The notes under the pieces are model-generated. The model was given only the letters and a program-made list of their open reading frames with translations, had not been told where the DNA came from and ran no database searches. DNA of 64,000 nucleotides. Origin: JBBDRJ01 sp963766295. GTDB taxonomy: Bacteria; Actinomycetota; JAICYB01. Shown piece by piece: positions 41,674 through 51,014 of the stretch. Position 1 is the first letter of the stretch; every line of letters starts with the position of its first letter. The DNA lies in assembly GCA_963766295.1 (NCBI GenBank), contig CAVXYW010000002.1, positions 992,001 through 1,056,000 on the forward strand, written 5' to 3'. Position numbers and translations under genes: made by a program.

Positions 41674-42021
41674 ATGACCCATTCAACCTCTAGATCGAGA
41701 CTGGGCATCGCGGTTGCCGCTGTGATCTTTGCCGGCGTCGTTGCACTCATCTTCCGAGCCGTCGGCAACGGGGATCCCGGAGTCCGGACGCCGACCTCTT
41801 TCGACACTCAGCCGGACCTGGTTGAGGAACAGTTACCGACTAACTCACCCGAGCCGACAGCGTCGCCAACACCGGCGCCACGCCGTCGCACCGGTGGCAC
41901 TCGTAGTGCTCCGGCACCCCAGACTGAACCGCAGCCGGGCCCGTCGGATCTTTCGTCTCTGAGCGATCTGCCCGCAGTCCCCGACCAGCCACCTCAGCCG
42001 CCCCAGCCCGAGAGTCCATAG
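41674..42021 (+). CDS. single-pass membrane protein with Pro-rich extracellular tail
   Basis: 115 residues from ATG 41674 behind AGGAGAATTAGAGAG. One N-terminal helix (GIAVAAVIFAGVVALIFRAV) is followed by a low-complexity tail of Pro, Ser, Thr and Gln to the end. It may space something from the membrane. It follows the lipoprotein gene by 30 nt, so the two form a likely operon. No family is recognised. Confidence 0.6.
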   Translation: MTHSTSRSRLGIAVAAVIFAGVVALIFRAVGNGDPGVRTPTSFDTQPDLVEEQLPTNSPEPTASPTPAPRRRTGGTRSAPAPQTEPQPGPSDLSSLSDLPAVPDQPPQPPQPESP

Positions 42022-42056
42022 AACGTTCCTGACGCTGCATTAGTTGCGAAACAACG

Positions 42057-42131
42057 TCGGGCCGGGGAGATTCGAACTCCCGACCTCTTGACCCCCAGTC
42101 AAGCGCGCTAACCAAGCTGCGCTACGGCCCG
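42057..42131 (-). tRNA. tRNA-Pro (anticodon GGG)
   Basis: The acceptor stem CGGGCCG/CGGCCCG, D-stem GCGC/GCGC, anticodon stem CTTGA/TCAAG with loop CTGGGGG, and T-arm GGGAG-TTCGAAT-CTCCC all pair perfectly. The discriminator is A and CCA is not encoded. The anticodon is GGG, reading CCC and CCU proline codons. Confidence 0.95.
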
Positions 42132-42142
42132 TGCAAAAGATG

Positions 42143-42940
42143 CTACCCGCCCGCCGGGATTGCTTTGAATCGGAGGGTGATGCGCTCTGCGTTGCGGAAT
42201 TCTCTGCGGAAACTTGATTCATCCGGCCATTGTTTTGTTGTCGTTCGGATGCCGGCGATGTCGAACTCGATTCCCGGCTGCCGGAACGGATAGGGGTCGA
42301 GCTGGAGTTCGCTTTCGACGGTACTCCGGGCCAAGATCTCGACGTCACCTTCCACTGTTGCAATCGGCGGCATCTTTCGCTCCGCGCCTTCCTTCAGTTC
42401 TTCCATGCAAACAAGGAGCGATAGCCGATCCCAAACTTGGAGCAGCCTCCACCCTTCCTCGCTTTCGACCTCGGTGCCGTTGCCGCTGATCTTGCCGAGC
42501 AGCCGCTCTTGGCGCTTGTGTTCCCCTTCGACGAAAGCCGTAGCCAGCTCTAGATCCGATCCCTTCAGGTGTTCGATCTGCGGATCCATGCCCGGAAAGA
42601 ACGGACGCGTGTAGAGACGCTCGCCGTGGAGCGAGGCGAGTAGCCCCGCATAGTCGTCCTCGCCTTCGACTAGATCGATCCCTCGCTTGTAGAGCTCAAC
42701 GTGCTCGGATCGCGGGATGTGGATGAAGTCGACCGGACCTCCGTGGGGGCCGAGACGCGGAGACAGCTCCCACTGCGACCAGCCGTCGTCGTGGCGCGAA
42801 GCCGCAATGAGCGCCGACTGGCGACGCGCCGGCGACGGGATTCGTTCGTTCCCCCAGGCATCGGCGAAAGCTCCGGACAGCAACGCGTGATCTGTTTGCC
42901 GGAACATGAACAGCGCGCCATCGCGCTCCTGGAGGATCAT
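42143..42940 (-). CDS. DUF3891 family protein
   Basis: 265 residues from ATG 42940, whose ATGA overlaps the der stop. The family hallmarks are FRQTDHALLSGAFADAWGN and AASRHDDGWSQWE, with conserved His/Asp that resemble a metal site. No activity is known for DUF3891. It is probably the last gene of the long aroH-to-der transcript, ending 12 nt before the tRNA. Confidence 0.85.
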   Translation of the reverse strand: MILQERDGALFMFRQTDHALLSGAFADAWGNERIPSPARRQSALIAASRHDDGWSQWELSPRLGPHGGPVDFIHIPRSEHVELYKRGIDLVEGEDDYAGLLASLHGERLYTRPFFPGMDPQIEHLKGSDLELATAFVEGEHKRQERLLGKISGNGTEVESEEGWRLLQVWDRLSLLVCMEELKEGAERKMPPIATVEGDVEILARSTVESELQLDPYPFRQPGIEFDIAGIRTTTKQWPDESSFRREFRNAERITLRFKAIPAGG

Positions 42941-44247
42941 CCGGCTCTCTTGCGCTTCTGTTTCCGCGTGACGAAACGGATCGGCGTGCCTTCGAAACCG
43001 AAGCGACGCCTGAGGCCTCGGTCGAGGTAGCGCAGCCACTGCTCCGGGATGCGGCTGGCTCCGAAGAGCACAACCGTTGGCGGTGCGGTCTCCGCCTGCA
43101 CCGCGTACTTGATGCGCTCTCCTCTTCCCGTCGATGGGATCGGTGTGCGCGCCTGGAGGTCGTCTACAACGGCATTGAGGATAGGAGTCGGAACACGGAT
43201 GCTCCGCGCTTCCAGAACGGGCGGCAGGGCCTCGAAGATCCGCCGCACGCCCTTGCCTGTTAATGCCGACATCTCGAGGAAAGGCGCCCAGTGGAGGTGC
43301 GGAAGCCGACGCTTCAGTTCCTGACGTGTACGTATGAGGTCGTCACCGTCCATTGCATCGATCTTGTTGAGGACGACCACGGCTGAGCGTCCGAGCTCTG
43401 CGATGTCGTCCGCGATACGCATGTCCTGCCGGGATATTCCCTCCGTAGCATCGACGACGAGCAACGCAACGTCACACCGCTCGAGTGCGCGTTTCGTGCG
43501 GACGGCGCCGAAGAACTCCGTTGATTCGTCCACACGGGCCGAACGACGAAGACCGGCGGTATCGACGAAGCGGTAGCGCTGGCCGTCGACTTCGACGATC
43601 GTGTCCACTGCATCGCGAGTGGTTCCGGGTTCGTCGTGGACGATGCTTCGCTCGGCACCCACGGCTTTGTTGAACAGCGTGGACTTCCCTACGTTCGGAC
43701 GACCCACGATCGCGATGTTCGGCTCTGAGGACTCGTCCGCGCGTTCGACCGGAAAGCCTTCCGTTAGGGCATCGAGCAGGTCCCCGACACTTCGGCCGTG
43801 AAGGGCCGACACCGGGATCGGGTCTCCCAGACCCAGCGCGTAAAGCTCACTGGTGTCTCGTTCGCGTTTGGGTGTGTCGGCCTTGTTCGCGACAACCACC
43901 ACCCGGCGACCGAGTTTCCGGATCACGTCGGCGACCGACTCGTCGTCCGGGGTGATCCCGTCGGCGACGTCGAGGACGAAGGCCACGACATCGGCCTCCG
44001 CAGCGGCTGCTCGGGCCGTTTCCGCGACCTTGCCGGCGAGCTCACCTTCGGGGTCGGTCTCGAGGCCGCCGGTGTCAACCACGAGGAAAGCCCGGCCGCG
44101 CCACTCTGTGGTGTACAGGATGCGATCGCGGGTTACACCGGGGCGTTCTTCGACGATCGCTTCGCGCCGGCCGATGAGGCGATTGACGAGGGTCGACTTC
44201 CCGACGTTCGGACGGCCGACGACGGCGACGACGGGCAGATCACTCAC
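42937..44247 (-). CDS. der: ribosome assembly GTPase Der (EngA)
   Basis: 436 residues with two tandem G domains: GRPNVGKSTLVNRL with DTGG and NKAD, then GRPNVGKSTLFNKA with DTAG and NKID. A KH-like C-terminal domain ends in RKQKRKRAG. It acts in 50S subunit maturation. The start is GTG 44247, overlapping the cmk-plsC stop by GTGA. The length fits the family. Confidence 0.96.
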   Translation of the reverse strand: MSDLPVVAVVGRPNVGKSTLVNRLIGRREAIVEERPGVTRDRILYTTEWRGRAFLVVDTGGLETDPEGELAGKVAETARAAAAEADVVAFVLDVADGITPDDESVADVIRKLGRRVVVVANKADTPKRERDTSELYALGLGDPIPVSALHGRSVGDLLDALTEGFPVERADESSEPNIAIVGRPNVGKSTLFNKAVGAERSIVHDEPGTTRDAVDTIVEVDGQRYRFVDTAGLRRSARVDESTEFFGAVRTKRALERCDVALLVVDATEGISRQDMRIADDIAELGRSAVVVLNKIDAMDGDDLIRTRQELKRRLPHLHWAPFLEMSALTGKGVRRIFEALPPVLEARSIRVPTPILNAVVDDLQARTPIPSTGRGERIKYAVQAETAPPTVVLFGASRIPEQWLRYLDRGLRRRFGFEGTPIRFVTRKQKRKRAG

Positions 44248-45518
44248 CGAGGCTCCAGTTGGTTCATCACGGCGGCCAGTCTTTTCTGAGCCTCGACCGT
44301 AGCCTCCCGGATGCGAGAGCGAGGGACGATGCCGTCACTGACCCTTTCGCCCAAACGGAAGGGCTCGCCCAGCGACGCACTTATCTTCACGAGCTTCGGC
44401 AGCTTCCGGCCGGGCGGAAAGACGGCCTCCGTTCCGCTGATGGCCAGTGGGACTATCGGCGCACCCGACTTCAGAGCGATGTAGGCGAATCCCTCCTCCA
44501 GTTCCTCGAAGCGGGCGCCGGGGGTACGGGTTCCTTCCGGAAAGATCCCGAGTACACCTCCGGCTTCGAGCACCGCCAAGGAATTCGTCAGGGCGCTGCG
44601 GTCCGGTCTTCCGCGCTTTACGGAAAAGGTTCCGGTCCTACGCATGAACCACGCCGAGATCGGCGATTTGAAAAGCTCCTCCTTCGCCATGAAGCGCACA
44701 TGCCGTTTCGTAACGGCCGCTGCAACCGGGATATCGATGAGCGATCGATGGTTGATGGCCAGGATCACTCCCCCATGCTTCGGGATGTTGTCCGCTCCGG
44801 TTACTTCCATGTTGAAAGCTGTTGAAAGAAGCAGGCGCAGCACGTCACGGATGGCGACATAAAGAGCCGGCGCTCGTTTCCGAGTCATCAACGCCAAGAT
44901 CTTGGTCGCAACGGCTTCTGCGTCGAGCATCGAAGTGTCCAGGATCACGGCGTCGGATGCAGGCTTCATCGCTCCTACCGGACGGTTCGCGTCTCGTTCG
45001 TCGCGTTCATGGATCTCAACGACTTCGCTGCCTTCCGATCCGTGTTCGGCATTGCGGCGTTGCGCCCGCACATCCGGCAATGCGTCGAGATAGATCTTCA
45101 GGTCGGCGTCGGGCCAAACCACCGTGCCGATGTCGCGTCCTTCGACGACGGCACCGCGTGCCGGGACGAGACTCCTCTGGAACTCGACCAGGACACGCCG
45201 GACTTCCGGATGAGCGGAGACGATCGATGTCGCCTGGCTGACCTCGGGTGATCGGATCTCGTTACCTACGGGGCTTCCGTCGAAACTCAAGGCCCGGCCG
45301 TATTCCAGCGTAGATCGCTGCATCGTCTTCTTGGCCAGCTCGGCCAATGCGGGAGCGTCGTCCAAAGAGATTTTGGATTGCATCGCTTGATGTGAGACCA
45401 ACCTGTAGGTAGCTCCTGTGTCCACGTAACTCAAGCCCAGCCGCTCGGCCACGAGCTTGGCGACCGTGGACTTTCCCGAGCCGGCCGGGCCGTCGATCGC
45501 GATGATCGTCCGCTTCAT
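44244..45518 (-). CDS. cmk: cytidylate kinase fused to 1-acylglycerol-3-phosphate acyltransferase
   Basis: 424 residues from ATG 45518. Residues 1-215 are CMP kinase: IAIDGPAGSGKSTVAK (P-loop), YVDTGATYRL and VVEGRDIGTVVWPDA. Residues 225-424 are a PlsC acyltransferase with the catalytic NHRSLID (Hx4D) and FPEGTRTPG. The two activities serve nucleotide and phospholipid synthesis; CDP-diacylglycerol links them, since CTP comes from PyrG and CMP from lipid synthesis. There is no stop or shift between the halves. It is one base from aroA and overlaps der. Confidence 0.93.
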   Translation of the reverse strand: MKRTIIAIDGPAGSGKSTVAKLVAERLGLSYVDTGATYRLVSHQAMQSKISLDDAPALAELAKKTMQRSTLEYGRALSFDGSPVGNEIRSPEVSQATSIVSAHPEVRRVLVEFQRSLVPARGAVVEGRDIGTVVWPDADLKIYLDALPDVRAQRRNAEHGSEGSEVVEIHERDERDANRPVGAMKPASDAVILDTSMLDAEAVATKILALMTRKRAPALYVAIRDVLRLLLSTAFNMEVTGADNIPKHGGVILAINHRSLIDIPVAAAVTKRHVRFMAKEELFKSPISAWFMRRTGTFSVKRGRPDRSALTNSLAVLEAGGVLGIFPEGTRTPGARFEELEEGFAYIALKSGAPIVPLAISGTEAVFPPGRKLPKLVKISASLGEPFRLGERVSDGIVPRSRIREATVEAQKRLAAVMNQLEPR

Positions 45519-45519
45519 G

Positions 45520-46824
45520 TCACGTGCTCTCCACGTTGGCGCCGAGGTCGCGGAGCACTTGCTCGAACCCAGGCCACGAAACTGCGGCGCTCTCCCACCC
45601 GCCGACGCGCGTTTCGCCTTCGGCCACAAGGCCGGCGACCGCCAGCGCCATCGCGATCCGATGATCGCCGGCCGAGTCGACGGCGGTTCCTTTGAGCGGT
45701 CTTCCGCCGCGCACAACGAAGCCGTCGGGAAGTTCGTGGATCTCCGCACCGAGCTTCCGTAACCCGGTGACGAGTGCCTCGATGCGATCCGATTCCTTGA
45801 CGCGCAGCTCGCCGGCACCCGTGACAGTTGTCTCACCGTCGGCCTGCGTAGCCAGCACTCCGAGAAGCGGAAGCTCATCGGCCACAGCCGGCACGTCATC
45901 GGCGACCACTTCGACCGCCACCAGTGTCGAGCGCGCGGCCTGGATCAGGCCCAAGCGTTCACCGAGTTCAACTTCTTGCTCCTCGACTGTCACGTCCCCT
46001 CGCATCCTTCGGAACTGTTGCACGAAACCTGCTCGCGTTGGGTTGAGACCGACACCTTCGATAGCCACGTCACCGCACAACAAGGCAGCTCCTATCAGGA
46101 AGGCGGCCGAAGAAACGTCACCGGGCACATCCAATTCGAAGGACGGCGGCTCAAACTGTTCGATCTCCACGAGGTGAGCATCTCTTTCGAGTAACCGTTC
46201 CGTGATCGGTGCCCCTAAAGCCTCGAGCAGCCGCTCGGTGTGATCACGCGTTCTCAAGGGCTCCGTAACGATCGTGCGTCCCTCGGCACCAAGACCGGCA
46301 AAGAGAACACAGGACTTCACCTGTGCGCTCGCCACTTCCGTGTCTATCGAAGTTCCGGCGAGCCTGCCTCCGTTGATTCGCAGCGGCGGGAACCGGCCAC
46401 CTTCGACCTCCACCTTGGCCCCGAGAGCTTGGAGCGGGCGCGCAACTCGATCCATCGGTCTCCGGCGCAAGGATTCGTCGCCGTCAAAGGTCGAACGAAA
46501 GTCGTAATGCGCCGCGAAGCCTGCCAGCGTGCGCATCGTGGTTCCCGAGTTACCGCAATCCAGTGCGTCGTCGGGTTCACTCCACGAACGCATGCCTTTT
46601 CCGTTGACGGTTACTGCTCCGTTGCTTTGATCGATTTCGACGCCATACGCTCGCAAGCAGCGCGCTGTTGATTCGACGTCTTGCCCGGTCGCGAGATTCG
46701 CGATCCGGCTTGTTCCTTTCGCGACGGACGCCAGCAATAGCGCCCGATGCGATATCGACTTGTCTCCCGGCACCCGAACACGGCCGGAGATCGATCCTGG
46801 ACCGTGCACGACGAGAGTGCTCAT
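45520..46824 (-). CDS. aroA: 3-phosphoshikimate 1-carboxyvinyltransferase (EPSP synthase)
   Basis: 434 residues from ATG 46824, which overlaps the tyrA stop by ATGA. PGDKSISHRALLLAS carries the conserved Lys/Ser/Arg, LDCGNSGTTMRTLAG is the PEP loop and ELRVKESDRI the C-terminal signature. It adds PEP to shikimate-3-phosphate. Here it sits with chorismate mutase and prephenate dehydrogenase, giving the late shikimate and tyrosine steps. Confidence 0.96.
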   Translation of the reverse strand: MSTLVVHGPGSISGRVRVPGDKSISHRALLLASVAKGTSRIANLATGQDVESTARCLRAYGVEIDQSNGAVTVNGKGMRSWSEPDDALDCGNSGTTMRTLAGFAAHYDFRSTFDGDESLRRRPMDRVARPLQALGAKVEVEGGRFPPLRINGGRLAGTSIDTEVASAQVKSCVLFAGLGAEGRTIVTEPLRTRDHTERLLEALGAPITERLLERDAHLVEIEQFEPPSFELDVPGDVSSAAFLIGAALLCGDVAIEGVGLNPTRAGFVQQFRRMRGDVTVEEQEVELGERLGLIQAARSTLVAVEVVADDVPAVADELPLLGVLATQADGETTVTGAGELRVKESDRIEALVTGLRKLGAEIHELPDGFVVRGGRPLKGTAVDSAGDHRIAMALAVAGLVAEGETRVGGWESAAVSWPGFEQVLRDLGANVEST

Positions 46825-47909
46825 TGCTCCGTTACAACCGTCGTGCGGAAACCCTTGCCCTCGAGGAGTTCGGCGGCGCCGCGCGCGGTCTCGATGCCGT
46901 CCAGAAGCACGCGGAGGACACCTCCGCTTGGGGTGTGGTCGACCCAAAGGTCCTCGATGTTGATCCCCCCCGCCCCCACGGCAGTTGTGATCTCGGCCAG
47001 CACTCCGGTTCGGTCCGGAATCGATACTTCGACAACGACGGGATCGACCGGAGTGCGTTCGCCCTTGGCAGGGAACTTCTTGCGAGCTGTGCGCGCCGCA
47101 TCGACGATCAAATCAAGGTCGTCCCAGCGTTGATCGTCCACCGCCGATCGCAGCTCCCCCAGCCGTGATGTGAAGCCGTCGAGCTCACGAAGAACGGCTT
47201 CCCGGTTCGTGGCGAAGATGTCGCGCCAGACGCGCGGACTGCTGCCGGCCGTTCGCGTCACATCCCGGAAGGATCCGGCGGCGGCTTGGAATAGCCGTGG
47301 GTCTCCGTCATCGCCTGCGAGTGCCATGAGGGCCGTCGCTATCGCGTAAGGAAGATGGCTCACCAACGCGACCAACCTGTCGTGCTCCTCGGGTTCGAGA
47401 GCCAGAGTTCGCGCGCCGAGACCCGTAACAAGAGTGTTCACACTGCGATAGGCATCTGAATCTGTGGATTTCGTCGGTGTGAGGATCCACAGCGCGTTCT
47501 CGAAGAGGTCGGCACGCGCGGATGCAACTCCCTCCCCTTCCGTTCCGGCCATCGGATGGCCGCCGACGAAGGGACGCTCCGGTCCGAGCACACGTTCCGC
47601 ATCTGCAACGATCGTGCCTTTGGTCGATCCCACATCGGTCACAACGGTTCCGTCTGCGGCGTGCTTGGCTATCTCGGCGATCATCGCCGGTATCTCGCCG
47701 ACCGGAGTTGCCACAACGATCAGATCTGCGGCGGCCACACCCGACGCCAGATCCGAAACGGTTTCGTCCAACGCACCCGCATCGCGAGCTCTCTCCGCGT
47801 TGTCGGATGCAACGTCGTAACCCGTGACGACGCTTCCGGCAGACCGGGCCGCCATACCGATAGACCCACCGATGAGCCCCGTCCCCACGACGAGGATGCG
47901 CCGACTCAA
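46821..47909 (-). CDS. tyrA: prephenate dehydrogenase with ACT domain
   Basis: 362 residues from TTG 47909, just 4 nt after the aroH stop. The NAD-binding motif is VVGTGLIGGSIG. The active-site region is FVGGHPMAGTEGEGV, with the catalytic His also expected in VSHLPYAIATAL. The C-terminal ACT domain (VVVEVSIPDRTGVLAEITTA onward) suggests feedback control by an amino acid. It converts prephenate to 4-hydroxyphenylpyruvate for tyrosine. Confidence 0.93.
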   Translation of the reverse strand: MSRRILVVGTGLIGGSIGMAARSAGSVVTGYDVASDNAERARDAGALDETVSDLASGVAAADLIVVATPVGEIPAMIAEIAKHAADGTVVTDVGSTKGTIVADAERVLGPERPFVGGHPMAGTEGEGVASARADLFENALWILTPTKSTDSDAYRSVNTLVTGLGARTLALEPEEHDRLVALVSHLPYAIATALMALAGDDGDPRLFQAAAGSFRDVTRTAGSSPRVWRDIFATNREAVLRELDGFTSRLGELRSAVDDQRWDDLDLIVDAARTARKKFPAKGERTPVDPVVVEVSIPDRTGVLAEITTAVGAGGINIEDLWVDHTPSGGVLRVLLDGIETARGAAELLEGKGFRTTVVTEQ

Positions 47910-47913
47910 CGCT

Positions 47914-48279
47914 TCAGGCGGGGTCGGGCGGATCGAGCAGCCGAACGGTCTCCCCGAGATACACGGATTCCGGCTTGCGCTCCCCGTAGTACTGGAGCAT
48001 CACTCTGATGCACATCGGCATCGCGAGCGAGCTGTGGACGTCGAGCTCTCTCGCACAGAGCAACGGGATCCCGTTTAGACCCATCAAGCGAGCGGCTGCG
48101 GCAGGAAACTCCGAATGCAGATCGTCGGTGGCTGTGAAGAACATGCTGACGATGTCGGCCGGATCGATCTGGTTGCGTCCCAGCAGCTCTTTGAGCAACG
48201 ACTGAGTGGCCGAGACCACCTTCTCCCGGGTGTCTTCGTCGACTGAAACCGCGCCGCGAACGGCATATAAGCGCTGCAT
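47914..48279 (-). CDS. aroH: chorismate mutase, AroH type
   Basis: 121 residues. The trimeric AroH fold is indicated by LYAVRGAVSVDEDTREKV (active-site Arg), VSMFFTATDDLHSEFPAAAA and the C-terminal RVMLQYYGE. A TAGACT box (48288-48293) lies 8 nt before ATG 48279. It supplies prephenate to TyrA, encoded next. Confidence 0.93.
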   Translation of the reverse strand: MQRLYAVRGAVSVDEDTREKVVSATQSLLKELLGRNQIDPADIVSMFFTATDDLHSEFPAAAARLMGLNGIPLLCARELDVHSSLAMPMCIRVMLQYYGERKPESVYLGETVRLLDPPDPA

Positions 48280-48290
48280 CTGAGGTAAGT

Positions 48291-49013
48291 CTAGGCGCTG
48301 CTTGATCGAAGTAGATCGACCACTTCGGTGCGCTTGAGGAGACGGTGGTCGCCCGGTTTGAGGCGTCCGAGGCGGACGTTGCCGATCGACGTCCGCATGA
48401 GTGAGAGCACGTCGAGGCCGACGGCGGCCAGCATCCGGCGCACCAAACGATTGCGCCCTTCTCGGACCGTCAGCTCGACAACCGTTCGGTTTGCCGATGT
48501 TGCTATCACTTGAACGTCCGCACGGGCGATCCCATCCTCCAACTCCACCCCTTTGACCAACGCTTTCTTCTGTGTAGCGGTCAACACTCCTGCCACCTCG
48601 GCCACGTAGACCTTTGGAACTTCATATCGCGGATGAGTCACGAGCTCCGCGAACCTCCCGTCGTTGGTCATAAAGAGAAGACCGCTGGTATCGCGATCGA
48701 GCCGACCGACGGCGAACACGCGGGGCTCCTTCGGGACGAGCTCGAGAACCGTCTTGCGTCCGTGTGTGTCGCGCGCCGTCGTGACAACTCCCACGGGTTT
48801 ATGCAGCGCCAGATAAACACTCGCGACGGAAACGTCGATGTGGACACCGTCGATCTCGATCTTGTCCACGCCACCCTCGACGCGCTGGCCGAGTTCAGCG
48901 GTACGTCCATTGACCTTCACACGACCCGCGGCGATGAGCTCCTCACAAGCGCGGCGCGACCCGAATCCCGCGCGAGCCAAGACCTTTTGAAGCCGTTCGG
49001 GTTGCTCGCTCAC
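48291..49013 (-). CDS. rluB: 23S rRNA pseudouridine synthase RluB-like
   Basis: 240 residues from GTG 49013. The N-terminal S4 domain is RLQKVLARAGFGSRRACEEL, and the catalytic Asp lies in GRLDRDTSGLLFMTNDG. It belongs to the RsuA/RluB branch that isomerises uridines near the peptidyl transferase centre. Its start overlaps the scpB stop by GTGA, the usual actinobacterial scpA-scpB-rluB order. Confidence 0.93.
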   Translation of the reverse strand: MSEQPERLQKVLARAGFGSRRACEELIAAGRVKVNGRTAELGQRVEGGVDKIEIDGVHIDVSVASVYLALHKPVGVVTTARDTHGRKTVLELVPKEPRVFAVGRLDRDTSGLLFMTNDGRFAELVTHPRYEVPKVYVAEVAGVLTATQKKALVKGVELEDGIARADVQVIATSANRTVVELTVREGRNRLVRRMLAAVGLDVLSLMRTSIGNVRLGRLKPGDHRLLKRTEVVDLLRSSSA

Positions 49014-49645
49014 TCCTCGTGCTGTGCGGGCGCGAGCGTTTCCTGTTCCGCCCCCGCGCCTTCCTCGGCTGCTTCGGCGGCCTTTGCTTGCAGAACGCGT
49101 TCAATCTCCGCCGCCGCAGCCGGATCGGGTGCGAAGGACGCCAGCGGCGGAAGGTCGGATACGGACCCGACACCGAGCTTCTCTAGGAACAGCGGAGTCG
49201 TTCCGAACAACGGCGCTCGGCCCGGACCAGGATCGCGTCCCACTTCGATGACCAGTCCACGTTCGGTCAACGTTTGGAGAACGGAGTCGACGTTCACTCC
49301 GCGGATGCGGGAGATCTCGCCACGAGTAACCGGCTGACGGTAGGCAACGATAGACAGCGTCTCCAGCGCCGGACGCGAAAGCCGTCCCACCTTTGACCTG
49401 TTCGCAAAGTGACCGACGTCGTCGGCCAGCTCGGATCTGGTGTAGATGCGGTATGCGTCTCCGATCTGTCGAACCTCGAGGCCACTCGCCCGCTCTTCGT
49501 AGGCTCGGCGGAGCGAGTCGACGACGGAAGCTACGTCGTCGGTGGTCACTCCGAAGGCCGCGGCGATGTCGTGTGCACGAACGGGCTCCGGAGTCGCAAA
49601 CAAGATGGCCTCGATCAGCGCTTCACTGACGCTCTTAGGGCTCAT
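49010..49645 (-). CDS. scpB: segregation and condensation protein ScpB
   Basis: 211 residues from ATG 49645. Two winged-helix domains carry EALIEAILFATPEPV, then LETLSIVAYRQPVTRGEISR and LTERGLVIEVGRDPGPGRAP. The C-terminal tail is Ala/Glu-rich. It is the kite subunit of the SMC-ScpAB condensin. It overlaps scpA by ATGA. Confidence 0.95.
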   Translation of the reverse strand: MSPKSVSEALIEAILFATPEPVRAHDIAAAFGVTTDDVASVVDSLRRAYEERASGLEVRQIGDAYRIYTRSELADDVGHFANRSKVGRLSRPALETLSIVAYRQPVTRGEISRIRGVNVDSVLQTLTERGLVIEVGRDPGPGRAPLFGTTPLFLEKLGVGSVSDLPPLASFAPDPAAAAEIERVLQAKAAEAAEEGAGAEQETLAPAQHEE

Positions 49646-50355
49646 GATGCCTTCGCCAGTTTGAGTTCGAGCTCGCCTACAGTTGCCCCATCGCCAAGCT
49701 CCACCTCGCCGCGCATCGCTAGTTCCAACATCGCGAGGAACAGTGCAACCGACCACGCGAGACTTCGGCCCCGCGACAATCGCGCAAACGTCATCGCGCC
49801 CTCCTCGAGCAAACGAACCATCTCGACGGCGGCTTCCTGTGTCGAGACCTGATCGACGACGATGCGGGACGTGTCGACGGTCTGCATCGTCTCCCGGACG
49901 ATCTCCAGCAAGGTACGAGCAAGGTCGGCCGGTGATATGTCGGCCAGAACCGGAAGCCGGCGCAAAGCTTCGTCGTCCGTCGAAGGCTTTGGTGGAAAAC
50001 GCCTGTCGCCGGCGTTGAGCAACTCCGTCAGATGATCTCCCGCAGTTCGGAATGTCTGGATCTCCAACAGTCGGGCAATGAGCAGGTCGCGCTCGATCTG
50101 CTCCTCTTCGTCCAGTTCCTCGGTGGGTCGAGGCAGCAGCGCCTTCGCCTTGAGGGCCAGCAGGGTCGCGGCAACCACGAGGAACTCGGTTGTGACCTCG
50201 AGATCGGCTCGCTCCATCTGCTCGATCTGGGCGAGGTAGTCCTCGGTCAGCCGCGCGATGGGCACGTCGCACACGTCGACGCGCTGCTCCGCGATGAGCG
50301 AAAGCAGGAGCTGGAACGGCCCCTCGAAGACGTCGAGCTTCACCTCGTAAGGCAT
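49642..50355 (-). CDS. scpA: segregation and condensation protein ScpA
   Basis: 237 residues from ATG 50355. YEVKLDVFEGPFQLLLSLIA is the kleisin N-terminal SMC-neck-binding helix, and the C-terminal winged helix ends VALFLAMLELAMRGEVEL. It bridges SMC heads in the condensin complex. smc is not in this window. It overlaps scpB. Confidence 0.95.
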   Translation of the reverse strand: MPYEVKLDVFEGPFQLLLSLIAEQRVDVCDVPIARLTEDYLAQIEQMERADLEVTTEFLVVAATLLALKAKALLPRPTEELDEEEQIERDLLIARLLEIQTFRTAGDHLTELLNAGDRRFPPKPSTDDEALRRLPVLADISPADLARTLLEIVRETMQTVDTSRIVVDQVSTQEAAVEMVRLLEEGAMTFARLSRGRSLAWSVALFLAMLELAMRGEVELGDGATVGELELKLAKAS

Positions 50356-50381
50356 GTGCTTCGAGGATAGGGTGCCGTTGC

Positions 50382-51008
50382 TCAGATGGGCAGTAACCGG
50401 ATCAGGCCCGATCTGATCCAGTCGACCACCTTGAACAGCGGCTGCTCCAAGAACAGGATCAGGCCCAGAAGGATCATGAAACCGTAGGGCTCGATGCGAT
50501 CGAGCCGTTGCCGTCCCTGAGCGCTCAGGAAGACCCTCAGGAACCGTGAGCCGTCGAGCGGTGGTATCGGCAAGAGATTGAAGGCCGCCATCAGAAGGTT
50601 CCACTCGACGAAGAAGATCAGAATCTTCGTGCCGATACCCGGATCGAACACTTGATTCGCATCCAGGAGCGCGGCTGCGATGAAAGCCAACACCATGTTC
50701 GAGAGCGGTCCGGCTGCGGCAACGACGGCGAAGCCCAGGCGGTCGGTTCCCTTGAGATTCCTAGGGTTCACCGGAACCGGCTTGGCATAGCCGAACATCG
50801 AACCGGTCGAGAAATACATGACGGCAGGAAGGATCAGGGAGCCGACGATGTCCAGATGCCGGATCGGGTTTAGCGTTATGCGCTTGGCTCGCTGAGCCGT
50901 CGCGTCGCCAAGAGCGAGCGCCACAACCCCGTGCGCGTTCTCATGGATGACCACGCTGAATAGGAGTACGGCCAAGCCAAGGATTGCGTCGGGCAGTGAG
51001 GTTTGCAC
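50382..51008 (-). CDS. site-2 protease family M50 membrane metalloprotease
   Basis: 208 residues with about six membrane helices. The zinc site is HENAH in VVIHENAHGVVALALGD, and the third ligand is in NLLPIPPLDGSR. The GPLSNMVLAFIAAALL helix is typical. There is no PDZ domain, so this is the compact group found next to scpA in many bacteria. The substrate is unknown. Confidence 0.92.
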   Translation of the reverse strand: MQTSLPDAILGLAVLLFSVVIHENAHGVVALALGDATAQRAKRITLNPIRHLDIVGSLILPAVMYFSTGSMFGYAKPVPVNPRNLKGTDRLGFAVVAAAGPLSNMVLAFIAAALLDANQVFDPGIGTKILIFFVEWNLLMAAFNLLPIPPLDGSRFLRVFLSAQGRQRLDRIEPYGFMILLGLILFLEQPLFKVVDWIRSGLIRLLPI

Positions 51009-51014
51009 CCGGCG

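Noticed and set aside
42057..42131. tRNA-Pro as an integration hotspot
   Set aside because: No second copy of its 3' end and no integrase gene were seen nearby.
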